A stretch of DNA of 26,436 bases from Streptomyces virginiae (lineage in GTDB: Bacteria; Actinomycetota; Actinomycetes; Streptomycetales; Streptomycetaceae). A model generated the notes under the pieces. It was not told where the DNA came from. It did no database searches and saw nothing but the letters and a program-made list of their open reading frames with translations. Of this stretch, positions 6,941 to 13,830 are shown one piece after another. Position 1 is the first letter of the stretch, and every line of letters begins with the position of its first letter. The stretch lies in assembly GCF_000720455.1 (NCBI RefSeq), contig NZ_JOAK01000047.1, positions 1-26,436 on the forward strand, given 5' to 3'. Position numbers and translations under genes: made by a program.

Positions 6941-8149
6941 CTACTCCGCGTCCTCCACGCCGAGGCCCAGGCCCGGGAGGAGACCCGGGAGCAGGGGCGG
7001 GAGGGTGATCTCCGGCTTCGGGTTCTCCGGGGTGCCCGCGGAGGGCTGCGCCGACTGCCCCGCGGGCGGGTTGAGCAGGTCGCCCGTACCGCCCAGGAGG
7101 CCGCCGTCGGCCGGAGGCCGGGTGCTGCCCGAGGGGGACGGCGCGGGGCTGCTGCCGGACGGCGTGCCCGCCGCGGGGCTGGACTGCTTGGCACCGCCGG
7201 GCGTTTCCGGCTTGGCGGGGGAGCCCGACGAGCCGGTACCGCCGCGGGTCTGCTCGGGCGGCTTGGGGAGCAGGCTCTGGAGCGGCGCCACGTCCTCGTC
7301 TATGGCCTGGAAGACCGAGTCCACTTCGCCGCCGACGTCGGTGAGCTGCACGGGCAGCTTCTCGCGCAGCTTGCCCCACGCGTCGCGGTGGGAGCGGGAG
7401 AACGACGACAGCGTCTGGATCGGGCCGAGGGAGCCGTCCCGGTCGTACGCGGCCTGGAGGAGGCGGTGGCCCTCCTCCGCGTCGTGCTTGACGCCCGAGA
7501 GCGCCCGCCGGATCGCGCCCAGGGACTCGTGGTCCAGGGTGCCCGTCCGGCCCCGCTCCATCAGCCGGCGGGCCTCCGACAGGCGGTTGGAGGCCCGGTC
7601 GAGATAGAGCTCTCCGCGCTCGGCGTCGTCGTCGGCCATGCCCAGCTTCAGGTCCTCCATGCCCCGCTTCACGGGGTAGAGGTGGTCACCGGGCAGGGCG
7701 TCGGAACTGGCAGCGGCCACTCCGCTGAAGGCCCCCGCGGCCACACCCACGGTGAGGCCGCCCGCTGCGATGCCCTTGGACCAGCGGGAGCGGGGCCGCA
7801 ATTTCCGGAGCGGGGTCGCCCGGTGGGCGCCGCGGCCGGTCCGCTGCTCGGGCACCAGAGGGTCCGAGGCGGCACCGCCCCCGGCCCTCTCCTCCAGCAC
7901 CATGGCCTCCATGGCGGCAACGAGCTGCGCCCGCTGCACCACTTTGACCTCGGGGTCCAGCACTGGGCGCGGCATCCGTTCGCCGAGCACGCTCGCCAGG
8001 GCCAACAACCGGTCGTGGTCAGCAGGTTCGGCAGGTGCCTCGGACTGCTCGGCCGCCGGGTCCGGTTCCGAAAGGTCGGATGGGGTCCGATCCTCCAGGG
8101 CCTGGGCGAAGGCGTTCGCCCGCCGGTGCGGGGTCACGTTCGCGATCAC
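6941..8149 (-). CDS. rsbN: Anti-sigma factor RsbN (membrane-bound, partner of BldN)
   Basis: This protein of about 402 residues should hold the developmental sigma factor BldN inactive at the membrane. The N-terminal ~90 residues are a helical sigma-binding region (ANAFAQALE, LLALASVLGERM, QRAQLVAAMEAM). A basic stretch and one transmembrane helix follow (about 125-147, GIAAGGLTVGVAAGAF). Next is an extracytoplasmic DUF5667-type helical domain (GDHLYPVKRGMEDLKLGM onward) and a Pro/Gly/Ser-rich C-terminal tail. I start it at GTG 8149 (VIANVTPHRR) because the SD AGGAGG lies 8-9 nt before it. The GTG at 8158 overlaps that SD and is unlikely. It is encoded just downstream of bldN, as in other Streptomyces. 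A sequence matching the sigma-BldN promoter stands upstream, so the anti-sigma is probably made under control of its own target. Confidence 0.92.
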   Translation of the reverse strand: MIANVTPHRRANAFAQALEDRTPSDLSEPDPAAEQSEAPAEPADHDRLLALASVLGERMPRPVLDPEVKVVQRAQLVAAMEAMVLEERAGGGAASDPLVPEQRTGRGAHRATPLRKLRPRSRWSKGIAAGGLTVGVAAGAFSGVAAASSDALPGDHLYPVKRGMEDLKLGMADDDAERGELYLDRASNRLSEARRLMERGRTGTLDHESLGAIRRALSGVKHDAEEGHRLLQAAYDRDGSLGPIQTLSSFSRSHRDAWGKLREKLPVQLTDVGGEVDSVFQAIDEDVAPLQSLLPKPPEQTRGGTGSSGSPAKPETPGGAKQSSPAAGTPSGSSPAPSPSGSTRPPADGGLLGGTGDLLNPPAGQSAQPSAGTPENPKPEITLPPLLPGLLPGLGLGVEDAE

Positions 8150-8279
8150 TGGCGGCACCTCCTCTCGTCATGACGATCGACTCCCCAAGGTGTCCGGAAG
8201 GTTGCCTTCCTTGAGCACATCCACACTTTCGAGTGAGCGGCTTCGGGCAGGGCGTGTCCACAGGGAGCCTGCATTCCGC

Positions 8280-8308
8280 ACAACGAGCGTCGCGGCAGTT
8301 GGGTTACG
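8280..8308 (-). promoter_or_regulatory. Sigma-BldN-type promoter of rsbN
   Basis: On the minus strand, CGTAAC (8308-8303) and CGTTGT (8285-8280) are 17 nt apart. The published sigma-BldN consensus, as I recall it, is CGTAAC-N16/17-CGTTGA, so 11 of 12 bases agree. Transcription would start near 8273 and give a leader of about 125 nt before rsbN. Confidence 0.75.
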
Positions 8309-8387
8309 GACGAAGGATGATCGGACCACAGCGTCATCGAGGGGTCACCGGATGTGAGGTCGGGTTCGTGTTGTCTGGACGGGTCCG

Positions 8388-9206
8388 TCAGCGGGCGTCT
8401 TCGGGGAGGAGGCGGGCCAATGTGCGGACGGCCCGGTACTGGAGCGTCTTGATGGCGCCCTCGTTCTTCCCCATCACCCGGGCCGTCTCGGCGACCGAGA
8501 GGCCCTGCAGGAAGCGCAGGGTCACGCACTCCTGCTGCTGCGGATTCAGCTTCCGTACGGCTTCCAGCAGGGCCGCGTTGGAAAGGGACTCCAGGACGGA
8601 GTCCTCGGGGCTGCGCTCCACCTCGTTGGCGTCGAGCATCTCCCCGGTGGTCACCTCCAGCCTGAAGCGGCTGGACTTGAAGTGGTCCGCCACCAGGTTG
8701 CGGGCGATCGTCACGAGCCAGGCGCCGAAGTCGCGGCCCTGCCAGGTGAAGGTGGAGATGCGGCGCAGGGCGCGCAGGAAGGTCTCGCTGGTGAGATCCT
8801 CCGCGGTCGCCTTGCCGCCGACGCGGTAGTAGATGTAGCGGTAGACCGTGTCGCTGTACTGGTCGTACAGGCGGCCGAAGGCCTCGGCCTCTCCGGCCTG
8901 GGCGCGCTCGACCAGGTCCATCATGCGGGCCTGGTCGCTGTCCGCCAGGGGGCGGCGGGGGGCGGCCTGGGTGCTCGTGCCGGCTGCGCCGTTCGAGCCG
9001 CCGGCCGCCGAGCGGCCTCGTCTGCCCACCGTCGCCCCGCCGTCGGTCAGGGCGTAGCAGGGACCGGCCGGGCCGAGGCCGGCAGGAACCGCGGCGGCGA
9101 AGGCGGGGGCGGTGTACGCGGTGGGGACGAAGCCGCGCAGGTGGTCGAGGACCGTTGCGCGCAGCTGAGCCAGGCCCGAGGCGTCAACCCCGACAGGTGG
9201 GTACAC
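8388..9206 (-). CDS. bldN: ECF RNA polymerase sigma factor BldN
   Basis: This 272-residue extracytoplasmic-function sigma factor is needed for aerial hyphae formation in Streptomyces. The N-terminal ~86 residues (starting MYPPVGVDASGLAQLRATVL) are not part of the sigma fold. They match the pro-sequence by which BldN is made as an inactive precursor. Sigma region 2 covers about residues 95-170 (DLVERAQAGEAEAFGRLYDQ, AEDLTSETFLRALRR, WLVTIARNLVADHF). A linker follows, then region 4 at about 210-265 (LNPQQQECVTLRF, VAETARVMGKNEGAIKTLQY). The start is GTG 9206, with a weak SD GGGAG 4-8 nt upstream. The gene lies upstream of rsbN on the same strand, with 238 nt between them carrying the rsbN promoter. 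In S. coelicolor bldN is repressed by BldD, and its targets include bldM and the chaplins. Confidence 0.96.
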   Translation of the reverse strand: MYPPVGVDASGLAQLRATVLDHLRGFVPTAYTAPAFAAAVPAGLGPAGPCYALTDGGATVGRRGRSAAGGSNGAAGTSTQAAPRRPLADSDQARMMDLVERAQAGEAEAFGRLYDQYSDTVYRYIYYRVGGKATAEDLTSETFLRALRRISTFTWQGRDFGAWLVTIARNLVADHFKSSRFRLEVTTGEMLDANEVERSPEDSVLESLSNAALLEAVRKLNPQQQECVTLRFLQGLSVAETARVMGKNEGAIKTLQYRAVRTLARLLPEDAR

Positions 9207-9239
9207 GGGACTCCCAGAGGCAGAGCTTCCATCACGTGC

Positions 9240-9257
9240 AGTGCGGGACCGTTCACC
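9240..9257 (-). promoter_or_regulatory. Candidate BldD site in the bldN leader
   Basis: AGTGC (9240-9244) and TCACC (9253-9257) resemble the early BldD consensus AGTGA-Nm-TCACC with one mismatch. The site would lie about 32-50 nt inside the bldN transcript. BldD binding to the bldN promoter is established in S. coelicolor; this exact site is a guess. Confidence 0.35.
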
Positions 9258-9295
9258 CGTCGTGGCGACAGATGGCCGGTGGCATGCGTTTGAGG

Positions 9296-9301
9296 AGAAT
9301 A
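9296..9301 (-). promoter_or_regulatory. Candidate bldN -10 element
   Basis: TATTCT on the minus strand would give a start near 9289 and a leader of about 83 nt before the GTG at 9206. No good -35 is visible, as is common for regulated Streptomyces promoters. Confidence 0.45.
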
Positions 9302-9588
9302 ACGCTTCGTACAGGCAGCGCTACACCCAGTTGCTCAAATCACCGGTTCCGACACTTCTGTTGCGTGTCGAGGGCATATTCAGTCGCGGTTGGTGATCGA
9401 TTCTTGATCGCTTGGGTGCGCGGAATGGACGCTTCACAGGGGCCCCGCGACCGAGTCGGGCAGGGCGGAGTGCCGCGCCCGGGGCGCGGGTAGAGGTGAG
9501 CGAATGCCCGAGGCCGGGTGCGGGAGCGGCGCCGGCGGCCGTGGGTGCGGCGCGGGCGCGGTGTGGCCTGGGCCTGGGCCGGGAGCGG
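9302..9588. other. Gene-free stretch upstream of bldN
   Basis: The part up to about 9420 is AT-richer than its surroundings and is likely bldN promoter DNA. The rest, next to the end of the HAD-IB gene, is extremely GC-rich (repeated GGGCC/GCGGC strings). I could find no convincing hairpin terminator, RNA gene or open frame with good codon bias in it. Confidence 0.4.
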
Positions 9589-10572
9589 CTACTTGCGGCG
9601 TCGGTGCAGGGCGATGGCGGCGGCCGCGCCGCCCGCGATCGCGCCGACTCCGGCCGCCGCCGGGACGCCGACCTTCACGGCCTTGCGGCCGGTCCGATAG
9701 TCGCGCAGCCGCCAGTCGTTGGTCCGGGCATGCTTGCGCAGTTTTGTGTCGGGATTGATCGCGTACGGATGTCCGACCAGTGACAGCATCGGGATGTCGT
9801 TGTGCGAATCGCTGTAGGCGGCGCAGCGTTCGAGTTCGAGGCCCTCGGCGGCGGCGAGGGCGCGGACCGCCTCGGCCTTGGCGGGCCCGTGCAGCGGCTC
9901 GCCGACCAGCCGGCCGGTGTAGACGCCGTCGACGGACTCGGCGACGGTGCCCAGGGCGCCGGTCAGGCCGAGGCGCCGGGCGATGATCGTGGCCGTCTCC
10001 ACCGGGGCGGCGGTGACCAGCCAGACCTTCTGGCCGGCGTCGAGGTGGGCCTGGGCCAGGGCGCGGGTGCCGGGCCAGATCCGCTCGGCCATGTACTCGT
10101 CGTAGATCTCCTCGCCGATCGCCATCAGCTCGGAGACCTTGTGGCCCTTGACGATGGACAGGGCGCTGTCGCGGGCGTCCTGCATGTGCTCGGGGTCCTC
10201 GACCCCGGCGAGCCGGAACCAGGCCTGCTGCCAGGCGAAGCGGGCGAGTTCGCGGCGCCGGAAGAACTCGCGCTTGTAGAGGCCGCGGCCGAAGTGGAAG
10301 ATCGCGGCGCCCTGCATGACGGTGTTGTCGAGGTCGAAGAAGGCGGCGGCGAGGTCGTCCCCGGCGACGGGGAAGGCGGGCTCGGCGGGACCTTCTTCCG
10401 TTTCCCGTTCTTCGAGGAGGCCGAGGTCGGCTTCGTCCGCCTCGGCTTCGGTGAGCTGGTCGGCTCCGGCCTGCGCGGTCTTGCGGGCGGCTTCGGCCGA
10501 GGCCTCGCCTGCCAGCACGCTGCGTGCGGTGGCGGAGCGCCTACGAGGGGGGAGCCATCCGAGAGCGGCCAT
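9589..10572 (-). CDS. HAD-IB family phosphatase (SerB-like) with C-terminal membrane anchor
   Basis: This 327-residue protein is a phosphoserine-phosphatase-like HAD hydrolase of subfamily IB. After a variable Ala/Glu-rich N-terminus of about 70 residues, motif I is FFDLDNTVM (Asp80 nucleophile, Asp82 acid/base). A helical cap follows, then motif II in WLVTAAP, the lysine of PAKAEAVRAL, and motif IV in YSDSHNDIPML. The last ~25 residues contain a glycine/alanine-rich hydrophobic segment ending in HRRRK, probably a tail anchor to the membrane. The mycobacterial positional counterpart is Rv0505c (serB1). The anchor and the missing ACT domain argue against simple housekeeping serine synthesis; a lipid phosphate such as lysophosphatidate is an alternative substrate. 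The ATG start is 6 nt after a TATGCT -10, so the mRNA is probably leaderless. It is encoded upstream of bldN, same strand, 382 nt apart. Confidence 0.87.
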   Translation of the reverse strand: MAALGWLPPRRRSATARSVLAGEASAEAARKTAQAGADQLTEAEADEADLGLLEERETEEGPAEPAFPVAGDDLAAAFFDLDNTVMQGAAIFHFGRGLYKREFFRRRELARFAWQQAWFRLAGVEDPEHMQDARDSALSIVKGHKVSELMAIGEEIYDEYMAERIWPGTRALAQAHLDAGQKVWLVTAAPVETATIIARRLGLTGALGTVAESVDGVYTGRLVGEPLHGPAKAEAVRALAAAEGLELERCAAYSDSHNDIPMLSLVGHPYAINPDTKLRKHARTNDWRLRDYRTGRKAVKVGVPAAAGVGAIAGGAAAAIALHRRRK

Positions 10573-10578
10573 GACGCG

Positions 10579-10610
10579 AGCATAGCCACTGTGTTCGGGA
10601 GTTCCCGAAC
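10579..10610 (-). promoter_or_regulatory. Leaderless promoter with palindromic operator for the HAD-IB gene
   Basis: On the minus strand TATGCT (10584-10579) ends 6 nt before the ATG. A perfect 18-bp palindrome, GTTCGGGA-GT-TCCCGAAC (10593-10610), lies across the -35 region. A repressor bound there would block the promoter. No regulator gene is adjacent, so the protein that binds is unknown. Confidence 0.55.
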
Positions 10611-10692
10611 CGGTGGGAAACGGAGGCGTTAACTCTTCGCGACGCCACCGGGCGCGGCGGGAGGGCTCGTCGGGCTGCCGGGCGGGACGGCA

Positions 10693-10720
10693 GGGCGGAT
10701 ACGGCGGGGCGGATACGGCG
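10693..10720 (+). repeat. Exact tandem repeat, two 14-bp units
   Basis: GGGCGGATACGGCG occurs twice head to tail with no mismatch, about 45 bp upstream of the glutaredoxin-like gene. It may be a pair of protein-binding sites or simple slippage in GC-rich DNA. Confidence 0.6.
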
Positions 10721-10766
10721 GTGCGAGGCGGCGGGGTGGGTCGGGCGGGCGCGGGAGAATGGGGAC

Positions 10767-11045
10767 ATGAGCCCTTTGTTGCGCCGTAAAGAGAAGAAGA
10801 GCCCCGGCGAGCGGATGGTGACGCTCATCGGGAAGCCGGGGTGCCACCTGTGCGAAGAGGCCGAGGAGGTCGTCGCGAAGGTGTGCGCCGAGACCGGTGC
10901 GCAGTGGGAGAAGAAGGACATCTCGCAGGACGAGGAGCTCTACCGGCTCCACTGGGAGCAGATTCCGGTGGTCCTGGTTGACGGCGAGCAGCACACCTTC
11001 TGGAGGGTGAACCCCGACCGGCTCCGGCGGGCATTGGGAGGCTGA
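10767..11045 (+). CDS. Glutaredoxin-like thiol redox protein
   Basis: This 92-residue protein has a short basic N-terminus and then a single thioredoxin fold. Strand VTLIGKPGC leads into CHLC (Cys26 and Cys29), the active-site CxxC of the glutaredoxin/DUF836-like group. IPVVLVDG supplies the cis-proline at 67. It should act in the cytosol in thiol-disulfide exchange, perhaps with mycothiol in this phylum. The start ATG 10767 has GGGAG about 9 nt upstream. The mycobacterial gene in the same relative place (Rv0508, before hemA) is of the same family, which supports an old link to heme biosynthesis. The rex promoter follows 178 nt later. Partner proteins are unknown. Confidence 0.88.
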   Translation: MSPLLRRKEKKSPGERMVTLIGKPGCHLCEEAEEVVAKVCAETGAQWEKKDISQDEELYRLHWEQIPVVLVDGEQHTFWRVNPDRLRRALGG

Positions 11046-11223
11046 CCCTCCTCCCGGTTACCATCATGGGCGATTTGTGGGGTCTGGGGGCGTATCTGTG
11101 AGGAGTGTGCACGGTTTTGCCCCCTTTGGTATTTGAACGGGTTCGGCGTGCCGTCGGTTCCGGGATTGCGTGCCGATGTCGCGTGACCCCGGTCACTTTG
11201 GTCGGACAAAGCGGACACAATCT

Positions 11224-11252
11224 TTGTGCACGCGTTCACAAAGGCATAGCCT
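11224..11252 (+). promoter_or_regulatory. rex promoter overlapped by a Rex operator (ROP)
   Basis: TGTGCACGCGTTCACA (11225-11240) matches the Rex operator TGTGAACNNNTTCACA at all but one of its specified positions (C for A). It overlaps the -35 TTGTGC (11224-11229), which stands 17 nt before the -10 TAGCCT (11247-11252). Rex bound here would block RNA polymerase. It therefore autoregulates rex-hemACD and releases when the NADH/NAD+ ratio is high. The predicted start is near 11259. Confidence 0.9.
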
Positions 11253-11317
11253 GCTGTCGACGGGGCGGTCCTGGGACAAGAGGCCGCCTGCAGCCCCGCT
11301 CATCCCGCAGGAGCATC

Positions 11318-12127
11318 GTGGCAACTGGCCGAACTCACCGACCGGCGACCCGCAGCCGAGGTATTCCCGAGGCCACTGTCGCCCGGCTTCCGCTGTACTT
11401 GCGTGCCCTGACCGCGCTCTCCGAGCGATCGGTCCCCACGGTGTCGTCCGAGGAGCTCGCGGCCGCGGCCGGAGTCAACTCCGCCAAGCTGCGCAAGGAC
11501 TTCTCGTACCTGGGTTCCTACGGCACCCGCGGCGTCGGCTACGACGTCGAGTACCTCGTCTACCAGATCTCCCGTGAGCTCGGCCTGACCCAGGACTGGC
11601 CGGTAGTGATCGTCGGCATCGGTAACCTCGGCGCCGCCCTCGCCAACTACGGCGGCTTCTCCGCGCGCGGCTTCCGCGTCGCGGCCCTCATCGACGCCGA
11701 CCCGGCGATGGCCGGCAAGCCGGTCGCCGGCATGTCCGTGCAGCACACCGACGACCTTGAGAAGATCATCGAGGAGAACGGCGTCTCCATCGGCGTCATC
11801 GCGACGCCCGCCGGCGCCGCCCAGCAGGTCAGCGAGCGGCTGATCGCGGCCGGGGTCACCTCCATCCTGAACTTCGCCCCCACCGTGCTGTCCGTGCCCG
11901 ACGGCGTGGACGTGCGCAAGGTCGACCTCTCCATCGAGCTCCAGATCCTCGCCTTCCACGAGCAGCGCAAGGCCGGCGAGGAGGCCGCCGCGGCCGCCTC
12001 CGAGCCCGGCTCCGCCGTGGGCGGCGCCGCACCCGCCGCGGCCGTCGTGCCGCCGGCCGGGCGCACCGCCGCCGAAGCGCGCAAGGGCGGCCCCGAGGGT
12101 GACGTCCCGGCGGTGATGCCGGCATGA
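11318..12127 (+). CDS. rex: Redox-sensing transcriptional repressor Rex
   Basis: This 269-residue homodimeric repressor senses the NADH/NAD+ ratio. Residues 17-85 form the winged helix DNA-binding domain (GIPEATVARLPLYLRAL, then ELAAAAGVNSAKLRKDFSYLG). A Rossmann domain begins with VVIVGIGNLGAAL (glycine loop at about 100-105) and runs to about residue 220 (SILNFAPTVLSVPDGV). A domain-swapped helix follows (VDLSIELQILAFHEQRK) and a species-variable Ala/Pro-rich tail of about 45 residues. GTG 11318 is the start, with CAGGAG 4-9 nt upstream; the upstream in-frame extension would run through the operator and leader and is not coding. The stop overlaps the hemA start (ATGA). It is very similar to S. 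coelicolor Rex, which controls cytochrome bd, NADH dehydrogenase and this operon. Confidence 0.97.
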   Translation: MATGRTHRPATRSRGIPEATVARLPLYLRALTALSERSVPTVSSEELAAAAGVNSAKLRKDFSYLGSYGTRGVGYDVEYLVYQISRELGLTQDWPVVIVGIGNLGAALANYGGFSARGFRVAALIDADPAMAGKPVAGMSVQHTDDLEKIIEENGVSIGVIATPAGAAQQVSERLIAAGVTSILNFAPTVLSVPDGVDVRKVDLSIELQILAFHEQRKAGEEAAAAASEPGSAVGGAAPAAAVVPPAGRTAAEARKGGPEGDVPAVMPA

Positions 12128-13830
12128 GCCTGCTCGTCGTCGGGCTGAGCCACCGCAGCGCACCCGTGAGCGTGCTGGAGCGCGCCTCGCTGTCGGCCGA
12201 CGCCAAGACCAAGCTGCTGCACGACACCCTCGCCGCCGAGCCGGCGACGGAGGCGACGGTCCTCGCCACGTGCAACCGCATCGAGCTGTACGCGGACGTG
12301 GACAAGTTCCACGCCGGCGTCGCCGAGCTGTCCACGCTGCTCGCCCAGCACAGCGGTGTCGCGCTGGAGGAGCTCACCCCGTACCTGTACGTGCACTACG
12401 AGGACCGGGCGGTGCACCACCTGTTCTCGGTGGCGTGCGGACTGGACTCGATGGTCGTGGGCGAGGGGCAGATCCTCGGCCAGATCAAGGACGCCCTCGC
12501 GCTGGGCCAGGAGCTGCACTCCGCCGGCCGGCTGATCAACGACCTCTTCCAGCAGGCGCTGCGGGTCGGCAAGCGGGCGCACTCGGAGACCGGGATCGAC
12601 CGCGCCGGCCAGTCGCTGGTGACCTTCGGGCTGGAGCAGCTCGCGGTGCGCACGCCGGTCGCCGAGTGGGCCCTCGGCAAGCGGGCCCTGGTGATCGGCG
12701 CAGGGTCGATGTCCTCGCTGGCGGCGGCGACCCTCGCGCGGGTCGGCGTCGCCGAGATCGCCGTGGCCAACCGGACCGCGGAACGGGCCGAGCGCCTCGC
12801 GGAGATTCTGGTTGCCTCGGGCACCGGGGTCACCGCGCGCGCCATCCCGATGGCCGAGGTCGCCGATGAGCTGACACGAGTCGACGTGGTGGTGTCCTGC
12901 ACCGGGGCCACCGGGCTCGTACTGACCGCCGACGACGTGCTCGCCGCCGTGTCCTGGGGCGCGGGCGGGCTCGCGCCGGCGGAGCGGGAGGAACGGGGCT
13001 CCGCCCCGGACCCCGCGCCCCAGGCGCCGGCGGGGCCGGACGTGGCCGGGCTGGACACCGGCGTGCTCGCCCGGCTGGTGGCCGCCGCCGAGGCCGGCGG
13101 ACGGCTCGCCGACGCCGGAGCCGCGCGGACCATCAGCGCCCCCGTGGACGCCGACGCCGACGGGTGCCCCGTGGGCCTCGACGGACGCTCCGCGCTGACC
13201 GGGGTCGACGCCAACTCCCTCGAACTGCACGGGACCTGGGCCGACCAGGGCGAGGCCGCCGCACAGCGCCAGCCCCGCAGGAGCGCCCGTACGCACACCG
13301 ACGCGACCACCGTCCGGCTCGCGCTGCTCGACCTGGCCATGCCCAGGGACATCGACGCGGCCGTGCACCGGATCCCGGGCGTGCGGCTCGTGGACATCGA
13401 GTCCCTCGCCGAAGCCTCCGCCGACGCCCCGATGGCGGCCGACGTCGACGCCGTACGCGGCATCGTCGTCCAGGAGGTCGCCACCTTCGGCGCGGCGCAG
13501 CGGGCCGCCCACATCACGCCCACCGTCGTCGCCCTTCGGGCCATGGCGGCCGAGGTCGTGGCCATGGAAGTGGCCCGCCTCGACGGGCGGCTCCCCGACC
13601 TCGACGAGCGACAGCGCGCCGAAGTCACCCAGACCGTGCGCCGCGTCGTGGACAAGCTCCTCCACGCGCCGACCGTGCGCGTCAAGCAGCTCGCGAGCGA
13701 GCCCGGCGGCGCCGGGTACGCCGAAGCGCTGCGCGAACTCTTCGACCTCGACCCTCAGACGGTTGCTTCCGTCAGCCGGGCGGACGCGGCCGATCCGAAG
13801 AACGACGACGACCCAGGACGGGCATCATGA
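12124..13830 (+). CDS. hemA: Glutamyl-tRNA reductase
   Basis: This 568-residue enzyme reduces glutamyl-tRNA(Glu) to glutamate-1-semialdehyde with NADPH, the first step of C5-pathway tetrapyrrole synthesis. Catalytic Cys50 lies in LATCNRIELY. GEGQILGQ (113-120) marks the tRNA/substrate region. GAGSM (192-196) begins the NADPH-binding Rossmann domain. LLDLAMPRDID (401-411) is the conserved end of that domain, and the C-terminal dimerisation helix follows. Typical HemA proteins are 420-450 residues. Here about 120 extra Ala/Pro/Asp-rich residues (277-396) are inserted in the Rossmann domain before LLDLAMPRDID, as in other Streptomyces. The ATG overlaps the rex stop by 4 nt, so translation is coupled to the regulator. 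hemL, needed next, is not in this window. Confidence 0.97.
   Translation: MSLLVVGLSHRSAPVSVLERASLSADAKTKLLHDTLAAEPATEATVLATCNRIELYADVDKFHAGVAELSTLLAQHSGVALEELTPYLYVHYEDRAVHHLFSVACGLDSMVVGEGQILGQIKDALALGQELHSAGRLINDLFQQALRVGKRAHSETGIDRAGQSLVTFGLEQLAVRTPVAEWALGKRALVIGAGSMSSLAAATLARVGVAEIAVANRTAERAERLAEILVASGTGVTARAIPMAEVADELTRVDVVVSCTGATGLVLTADDVLAAVSWGAGGLAPAEREERGSAPDPAPQAPAGPDVAGLDTGVLARLVAAAEAGGRLADAGAARTISAPVDADADGCPVGLDGRSALTGVDANSLELHGTWADQGEAAAQRQPRRSARTHTDATTVRLALLDLAMPRDIDAAVHRIPGVRLVDIESLAEASADAPMAADVDAVRGIVVQEVATFGAAQRAAHITPTVVALRAMAAEVVAMEVARLDGRLPDLDERQRAEVTQTVRRVVDKLLHAPTVRVKQLASEPGGAGYAEALRELFDLDPQTVASVSRADAADPKNDDDPGRAS

Noticed and set aside
9480..9588. Possible terminator after the HAD-IB gene in the GC-rich stretch
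   Set aside because: The repeated GGC/GCC strings allow many weak foldings but no single stem of convincing length.
11105..11317. N-terminal extension of Rex
   Set aside because: It would translate through the promoter and Rex operator. GTG 11318 has an SD and matches known Rex starts.
11647..13665. Very long minus-strand open frame (672 codons) opposite rex-hemA
   Set aside because: It is a shadow produced by high GC codon use of the real plus-strand genes. Its product is a low-complexity Gly/Val/Asp/Arg sequence without any domain.
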